A DNA stretch of 64,000 nt from Bacteroidota bacterium (lineage in GTDB: Bacteria; Bacteroidota; Bacteroidia; Bacteroidales; JABHKC01). Position numbers and translations under genes: made by a program. The stretch lies in assembly GCA_018692315.1 (NCBI GenBank), contig JABHKC010000153.1:1-64000 (forward strand), read 5' to 3'. The notes under the pieces are model-generated. The model was not told the origin of the DNA. It made no database searches and was given only the letters and a program-made list of their open reading frames with translations. Below, one piece after another: positions 58,690-64,000 of the stretch (positions are counted from its first letter, which is position 1; every line of letters starts with the position of its first letter).

Positions 58690-59766
58690 TTACAGGGTAT
58701 CAAGGCAATTTAGATCTTCAAAAGCTAATTTAAGACGCTCAACCATAGATTTTTCTCCTTCGCGAACCCAAGCTCGTGGATCGTACTTTTTCTTGTTGGG
58801 TTTATCAGCACCGTCAGGATTGCCAATCTGGGCCTGAAGATAATCGTGGTTTTTATTTTCGTACTGACGCACACCATCCCAAAATGCCCACTGAGTATCT
58901 GTATCAATGTTCATTTTTATAACACCATAACTTATTGCTTCACGAATTTCTTTACGGCTGGAACCTGATCCTCCATGGAAAACAAAGTTTACTTCGTTAT
59001 GATTTGTGTTATATTTTTCCTGAATATATTCCTGTGAGTTCTTTAAAATTTTTGGAGTAAGCTTTACGTTTCCAGGCTTATAAACTCCATGAACATTACC
59101 AAAACTTGCTGCAATGGTAAACCTGTTGCTAACTTTGCTTAACTCTTCATATGCATATGCTACTTCAGATGGTTGGGTATAGAGCAGTGCATTATCCACT
59201 TCAGTATTATCAACGCCGTCTTCTTCACCACCTGTAACACCTAATTCTATCTCTAAAGTCATACCGATTTTATCCATCCGTCTAAGGTATTCTTTACAAA
59301 TTGCAATATTCTCTTCGATTGGTTCTTCTGAAAGATCTAGCATATGAGAGCTGAACAGTGGTTTGCCATATTCGGCAAAGTGTTTCTCTCCAGCTTCCAA
59401 CAATCCATCTATCCAGGGTAGGAGTTTCTTTGCTGCATGATCGGTATGAAGAATTACAGGTACATTATAAGCTTCAGCTATAACATGACAATGTTTGGCA
59501 AAAGCAATTCCACCAAAAATGGCAGCTTTTTGATTTTCGTTGTTCATTCCTTTGCCGGCAAAAAATACAGCACCGCCATTTGATACTTGTATAAAAACAG
59601 GTGAGTTTACTTCACGTGCTGCTTCCATTACTGCATTGGCTGAATGTGAGCCTATTACATTTACAGCGGGTAGTGCAAATTTATTTTCTTTAGCAATTTT
59701 GAAAACTTCCTGAACATCATTTCCGGTAATCACGCCAGCTTTTACTTTATTAAATATTTTATTCAT
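58690..59766 (-). CDS. fba: Class II fructose-bisphosphate aldolase
   Basis: The 358-residue zinc enzyme has the zinc-binding His in ILHTDHAAK, the GVTGGEEDG loop, the His of NVHGVYKPGNV and FHGGSGSS. It cleaves fructose-1,6-bisphosphate to dihydroxyacetone phosphate and glyceraldehyde-3-phosphate in glycolysis and gluconeogenesis. It appears to be a single-gene unit. A weak TAATTTTG element lies upstream on the minus strand. Confidence 0.97.
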   Translation of the reverse strand: MNKIFNKVKAGVITGNDVQEVFKIAKENKFALPAVNVIGSHSANAVMEAAREVNSPVFIQVSNGGAVFFAGKGMNNENQKAAIFGGIAFAKHCHVIAEAYNVPVILHTDHAAKKLLPWIDGLLEAGEKHFAEYGKPLFSSHMLDLSEEPIEENIAICKEYLRRMDKIGMTLEIELGVTGGEEDGVDNTEVDNALLYTQPSEVAYAYEELSKVSNRFTIAASFGNVHGVYKPGNVKLTPKILKNSQEYIQEKYNTNHNEVNFVFHGGSGSSRKEIREAISYGVIKMNIDTDTQWAFWDGVRQYENKNHDYLQAQIGNPDGADKPNKKKYDPRAWVREGEKSMVERLKLAFEDLNCLDTL

Positions 59767-60259
<493 letters not shown>

Positions 60260-60270
60260 AATAAAGTTCG

Positions 60271-60303
60271 GCAAAGATAGAAAAATCATTTTTTCGTAAC
60301 AAA
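60271..60303 (-). promoter_or_regulatory. tRNA-Ser promoter (Bacteroidetes consensus)
   Basis: On the minus strand TTTG (60303-60300), 20 bases, then TATCTTTGC (60279-60271), ending about 11 bases before the tRNA. The -7 box is identical to that of rpsU. Confidence 0.8.
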
Positions 60304-60358
60304 AATATTTTTAAAATTTATTTACTTTTGTTCGGTTCATAAAATTAATAAAAATAGA

Positions 60359-62809
60359 ATGAAGATTTCTTATAATTGGGTAAAGCAATATGCTGATATT
60401 GAGTTAGATGTTGAAAGTGTTTCGGAAATTTTGACCGATACTGGGTTGGAAGTTGAAGGAATAGAAAAATTTCAATCGATAAAAGGTGGGCTAGAAGGCA
60501 TAGTCATAGGTGAAGTAAAAACCTGCTTCAAACATCCTGATGCTGATAAACTTAGCCTAACTACGGTAGATATTGGAAAAGATAATTTGCTGAATATTGT
60601 TTGTGGAGCACCAAATGTTGCTGCCGGACAAAAAGTTGTGGTTGCAGGAATTGGAACTACATTATTTATCGGCGATGATCAGATAAAACTAAAAAAGAAT
60701 AAAATCAGAGGACAAATTTCTGAGGGCATGATTTGTGCCGAAGATGAAATTGGACTTGGAACTTCACATGATGGAATTTTGGTTTTAGACGAAAATGCTA
60801 AAGTAGGAGAATTAGCAAAAAATTATTTCAAAATTGAAAATGACACAATATTTGAAATCGGACTCACTCCAAACAGAATTGATGGAGCTTCGCACTATGG
60901 AACAGCTCGAGATATTGTTGCTTTTCTGAAACAAACTCGCAAAATTGATCTTGTAAAACCATCTGTTGAGAATTTTAAAATAGACAACCGGAATTCAAAA
61001 ATTGAAGTTTTTGTTGAAAATCAGGGGGCTTGTCCGCGATATTCTGGCATAACTATCTCAGGACTTGATGTAAGAGAATCGCCCGATTGGTTGAAAAATC
61101 GATTGCTTTCAGTAAATCAGAAACCCATAAATAGTGTTGTTGATATTACGAATTATGTAATGCTCGAAACCGGGCAACCTCTCCATGCTTTCGATGCCGA
61201 AAAAATTTCAGGAAACAAAGTAATTGTTAAAACTCTTCCGAATAAAGCCAAATTTACAACTTTAGACGAAACCGAAAGAGAACTTTCTGAGCAAGACTTA
61301 ATGATTTGTAACGAAGAGCTGGGAATGTGCATTGCCGGAGTTTTTGGTGGAATTGACTCTGGAGTTACTGAAAAAACAAGAGATATTTTCCTCGAAAGTG
61401 CACATTTTAATCCAGCATTTGTCAGAAGAACTTCAAAGCTTCATAATTTAAATACCGATTCTTCTTTCAGATTTGAACGAGGCTCCGATCCAAATAATAC
61501 TATTTATGCACTTAAACGTGCCGCACTTTTAATTAAAGAATTAGCCGGAGGAAAAATTAGCTCCGATATTATTGACATTTACCCTGAAAAAATTGAGCCT
61601 ATCCAACTGAAAATTACATATTTCAATATATGGAGACTTATAGGAAAATCTATTCAGAAAAATGAGATAAAGAAAATTCTTGAATCGCTTGACATAAATA
61701 TTCTTAGCGAAAATGAAGAAGAATTAAATATTGAAATTCCTACTTATAGGGTTGATGTTCAGCGAGAAGCAGATGTTGTTGAAGAAATATTGAGAATATA
61801 CGGTTATAATAATATCGAAATCTCAAATCATGTAAATTCTTCACTGCAATTTGCTCAAAAACCTGACAAAGAGAATATTAATAACAAAGTAGCCGAATTT
61901 TTGGTAAGCAACGGATTTAACGAAATGATGGCAAATTCGCTCACAAAAAAGGATTACTATGAAAATATAGAAAATTTTGATAGTTCAAAAAATGTTAATA
62001 TTTCAAATCCTTTGAGTCGAGATTTAAATACTATGCGAAGATCTTTGTTGTTCGGTGGACTTGAGGCAATTGCATACAATTCTAACAGGAAAAAATTCGA
62101 TCAAAATTTATTCGAATTTGGTTTTTGTTATTCAAAAATTTCCGATAATTTTAATGAAGAAATTAAAAAACAATTTCTCGAAGAAGAACATCTTGCACTG
62201 TTTCTTTCCGGAAATAAGACAATGGCAAGTTGGAATTTGAAAGTTGAGCCAACAAATATATTTTATCTAAAAGGCTATGTTGAAGGGATTTTGGCAAAAA
62301 TTGGTATAAATATCAATGCTATAAATATTGAAGAAATCAACAATCAATTTTTCAATTCTGGGCTGAACTATTCTTATCAAAAAAAGTCAATTGTTGAATT
62401 CGGTGTGGTTTCAAAAAAACTACAGAAAAAATTTGATTTAGAAAATGAAGTATTTTATGCCGATTTTCATTGGAATAATATTATTTCATCAATAGGAAAA
62501 AATAAAATTCTATTTACCGAAATTCCAAAATATCCTGAAGTTAAAAGAGATTTGGCATTATTGATAGATAAAAATATCAAATTTGAACAAATAAAAAATC
62601 TTGCCTACAAAACTGAAAGAAAACTTTTGCAAAATGTTTCGCTTTTCGATGTTTACGAAGGCAAACAAATTGCTGACAATAAAAAATCATATGCAATTAG
62701 TTTCATTCTGCAAGATATGTACAAAACGCTAACTGACAAGCAAATAGATAAAATTATGAAAAAATTCATTTTTGCTTTCAAGAATGAATTTGATGCTGAA
62801 ATTAGATAA
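60359..62809 (+). CDS. pheT: Phenylalanyl-tRNA synthetase beta subunit
   Basis: The 816-residue protein has the N-terminal EMAP-like tRNA-binding OB fold (VIGEVKTCFKHPDADKLSLTTVDIG, about 50-75), the B3/B4 editing domain (TPNRIDGASHYGTARDI; MLETGQPLHAFDAEKI), the B5 and core domains (EILRIYGYNNIE), and the C-terminal anticodon-binding FDX-ACB domain (KYPEVKRDLALLIDKN). It works with PheS, which is not in the window. A TACTTTTG box at 60323-60330 may be its -7 promoter element, but no -33 match was found. Confidence 0.97.
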   Translation: MKISYNWVKQYADIELDVESVSEILTDTGLEVEGIEKFQSIKGGLEGIVIGEVKTCFKHPDADKLSLTTVDIGKDNLLNIVCGAPNVAAGQKVVVAGIGTTLFIGDDQIKLKKNKIRGQISEGMICAEDEIGLGTSHDGILVLDENAKVGELAKNYFKIENDTIFEIGLTPNRIDGASHYGTARDIVAFLKQTRKIDLVKPSVENFKIDNRNSKIEVFVENQGACPRYSGITISGLDVRESPDWLKNRLLSVNQKPINSVVDITNYVMLETGQPLHAFDAEKISGNKVIVKTLPNKAKFTTLDETERELSEQDLMICNEELGMCIAGVFGGIDSGVTEKTRDIFLESAHFNPAFVRRTSKLHNLNTDSSFRFERGSDPNNTIYALKRAALLIKELAGGKISSDIIDIYPEKIEPIQLKITYFNIWRLIGKSIQKNEIKKILESLDINILSENEEELNIEIPTYRVDVQREADVVEEILRIYGYNNIEISNHVNSSLQFAQKPDKENINNKVAEFLVSNGFNEMMANSLTKKDYYENIENFDSSKNVNISNPLSRDLNTMRRSLLFGGLEAIAYNSNRKKFDQNLFEFGFCYSKISDNFNEEIKKQFLEEEHLALFLSGNKTMASWNLKVEPTNIFYLKGYVEGILAKIGININAINIEEINNQFFNSGLNYSYQKKSIVEFGVVSKKLQKKFDLENEVFYADFHWNNIISSIGKNKILFTEIPKYPEVKRDLALLIDKNIKFEQIKNLAYKTERKLLQNVSLFDVYEGKQIADNKKSYAISFILQDMYKTLTDKQIDKIMKKFIFAFKNEFDAEIR

Positions 62810-62875
62810 GGACCGAACTTTTTAAAAAGACAGGATAAGTTGTGCATATTATTTATCAATAGTTAAATTTACAAA

Positions 62876-63664
62876 ATGGAACTTGAAAAAATATACAATG
62901 AGGATTGTTTAATTACAATGCGCAATATTCCGGACAACTTCATTGATTTTATAATAACATCGCCACCTTACGACGATATTAGAAATTATAATGGTTATAA
63001 ATTTGAATTTGAGAAAATAGCATGTGAATTATTCAGAGTATTAAAAAATGGGGGAATAATTGTTTGGGTTGTTGCAGATGCAACAATTGCAGGAAGTGAG
63101 TCGGGAACATCATTCAAACAAGCATTGTATTTCAAAGAAATTGGCTTCAGGCTTCACGACACTATGATTTATTATAAGAATAACCCAATGCCACAAACAG
63201 GAAAAAGGTATCATCAACACTTTGAATATATGTTTGTATTATCAAAAGGAAGTCCAAAAACATTTAATCCATTGACTGAACCAACAAAATATCAGGGACT
63301 TGCCAATATGAAAAACAGAGGGCAAAAAGGTTCCTTAAACTATGAAAAAGTTGAACGGACAACTGAAAAAAAAGTTGGTAATGTGTTTTTTTATTCGATA
63401 GGTGGTGGAATTTCAACCAAAGACAAGATAGCATATAATCATCCTGCAATATTTCCCGAAAAATTGGTAGCTGACCAGATTAATACATGGACTAATGAAT
63501 CAGAGCTTATATATGATCCATTTATGGGAAGTGGAACAACTGCAAAAATTGCACATATATTAAATAGAAGGTGGATAGGTTCTGAAATTTCTAAAACATA
63601 TGTAGAAATTGCTGAAAAGAGATTAAAATTGCATACGATGAATAACTTGTTTACAGAGAAATAA
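62876..63664 (+). CDS. Site-specific DNA amino-methyltransferase (TSPPY type)
   Basis: The 262-residue protein has motif IV TSPPY at residues 28-32, near the N-terminus, and the AdoMet-binding motif I DPFMGSGTT at about 214, near the C-terminus. This order (catalytic before AdoMet motif) marks the beta class of amino-methyltransferases, making N4-methylcytosine or N6-methyladenine. SPPY favours N4-cytosine. It is 66 bases after pheT and is followed after one base by the HinP1I-like endonuclease gene, so it should protect the same sites. No control (C) protein gene is visible. Confidence 0.9.
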   Translation: MELEKIYNEDCLITMRNIPDNFIDFIITSPPYDDIRNYNGYKFEFEKIACELFRVLKNGGIIVWVVADATIAGSESGTSFKQALYFKEIGFRLHDTMIYYKNNPMPQTGKRYHQHFEYMFVLSKGSPKTFNPLTEPTKYQGLANMKNRGQKGSLNYEKVERTTEKKVGNVFFYSIGGGISTKDKIAYNHPAIFPEKLVADQINTWTNESELIYDPFMGSGTTAKIAHILNRRWIGSEISKTYVEIAEKRLKLHTMNNLFTEK

Positions 63665-63665
63665 C

Positions 63666-64000
63666 ATGGATTTAGTTGAAAAAGGTTCACAAACTGCAAA
63701 GAACGGTTTCAGAAATGAAGACGATATTGTGAAAAAGTTTAACGAATGGGAAATTGATAAAGATGCTCAGAATTGGTTAATTTTGATGCAGTATGAACTT
63801 TCAGAAATTGAATTTGTTGAAGCTGTAAAAATTTCTGGATATAAAACTGATGTTCAAGTTCAAGTAATTATTAAATTGAAAAAAGCAATTGATGTTGAAA
63901 ATATACAAGTTAAATTAGTAAGTAATTCGAAAGGATATAATCAAATAGATAAACGTTGGGTTGATAAATATGCAGAAATGTGGGATATTCCAAAGAATAT
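63666..64000 (+). CDS. HinP1I-like type II restriction endonuclease (3' end outside window)
   Basis: The visible 111 residues resemble R.HinP1I (247 residues, cuts GCGC) along the whole length: 'LVEKGSQTAKNGF' at the start, 'VKISGYKTD' and 'NIQVKLVSNSKGYNQIDKRW'. The nuclease residues Asp62, Gln81 and Lys83 (TD...QVK) occupy the same positions I recall for HinP1I. It starts one base after the methyltransferase stop, so translation is likely coupled. Recognition of GCGC is inferred from this resemblance only. Confidence 0.85.
   Translation, partial: MDLVEKGSQTAKNGFRNEDDIVKKFNEWEIDKDAQNWLILMQYELSEIEFVEAVKISGYKTDVQVQVIIKLKKAIDVENIQVKLVSNSKGYNQIDKRWVDKYAEMWDIPKN

Overview
The window is AT-rich DNA (G+C roughly a third by eye) from a member of the Bacteroidota, most likely an anaerobic or fermentative member of class Bacteroidia. 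Several independent signs agree. There is a 287-residue RpoD of the short Bacteroidetes type, and promoters of the form TTTG-N19/20-TAnnTTTG are visible upstream of rpsU and two tRNA transcription units. There is also a LruC-domain protein, a type IX secretion C-terminal signal, a FecI/FecR-type sigma/anti-sigma pair, DUF3467 and DUF4834 proteins, and the order rpsU-xerC-hpf-tRNAs-tuf-secE-nusG-rplKAJL-rpoBC. No rRNA, CRISPR array or complete insertion sequence was seen.

Layout. Positions 1-7900 (+) hold cell-envelope genes: a LruC-domain protein cut by the window edge, two YjbH-like outer-membrane proteins flanking a lipoprotein, and a large M1 aminopeptidase with a C-terminal beta-barrel-like half. 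Positions 7966-8919 (-) hold a SiaB/SiaC kinase-substrate pair, followed by a pyruvate:ferredoxin oxidoreductase (-). Positions 13141-18303 are regulatory: a soluble hybrid histidine kinase, an orphan ECF sigma/FecR pair with a lipoprotein, a HEAT-like protein and the primary sigma factor. Rho lies divergently from rpoD. Positions 20786-28400 hold a CotH/lamin-tail secreted protein, a thioredoxin-like protein, ValS and a decayed gene fragment next to two palindromic repeat elements.

Positions 28708-34742 (-) hold a three-gene flavin/iron-sulfur complex: NuoE-like, NuoF-like, and a fusion of a NuoG-like segment, a GltD-like flavoprotein and a formate-dehydrogenase-like domain. The last domain appears to have lost its catalytic Cys/Sec. 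With the pyruvate:ferredoxin oxidoreductase and an aldehyde dehydrogenase nearby, this suggests ferredoxin/NAD(P)H-based anaerobic redox metabolism. Positions 36561-42321 are mixed: a T9SS cargo protein, a GNAT acetyltransferase, an NfeD protease, an AAA+ DUF4143 ATPase behind two palindromic operator-like sites, a MITE-like palindrome and a SRAP/HMCES protein. Positions 42605-58318 are the conserved information-processing block, from rpsU to rpoC plus two small lineage-specific genes and five tRNAs. The window ends with fba, tRNA-Ser, pheT and the beginning of a restriction-modification locus: an SPPY-type DNA methyltransferase followed one base later by a HinP1I-like endonuclease cut by the window end.

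The least explained parts are the fused redox subunit, the split YjbH/lipoprotein cluster, the palindromic operators of the AAA+ ATPase, the recurring tandem domain shared by the CotH protein, the T9SS protein and the gene fragment, and the palindromic repeat elements.
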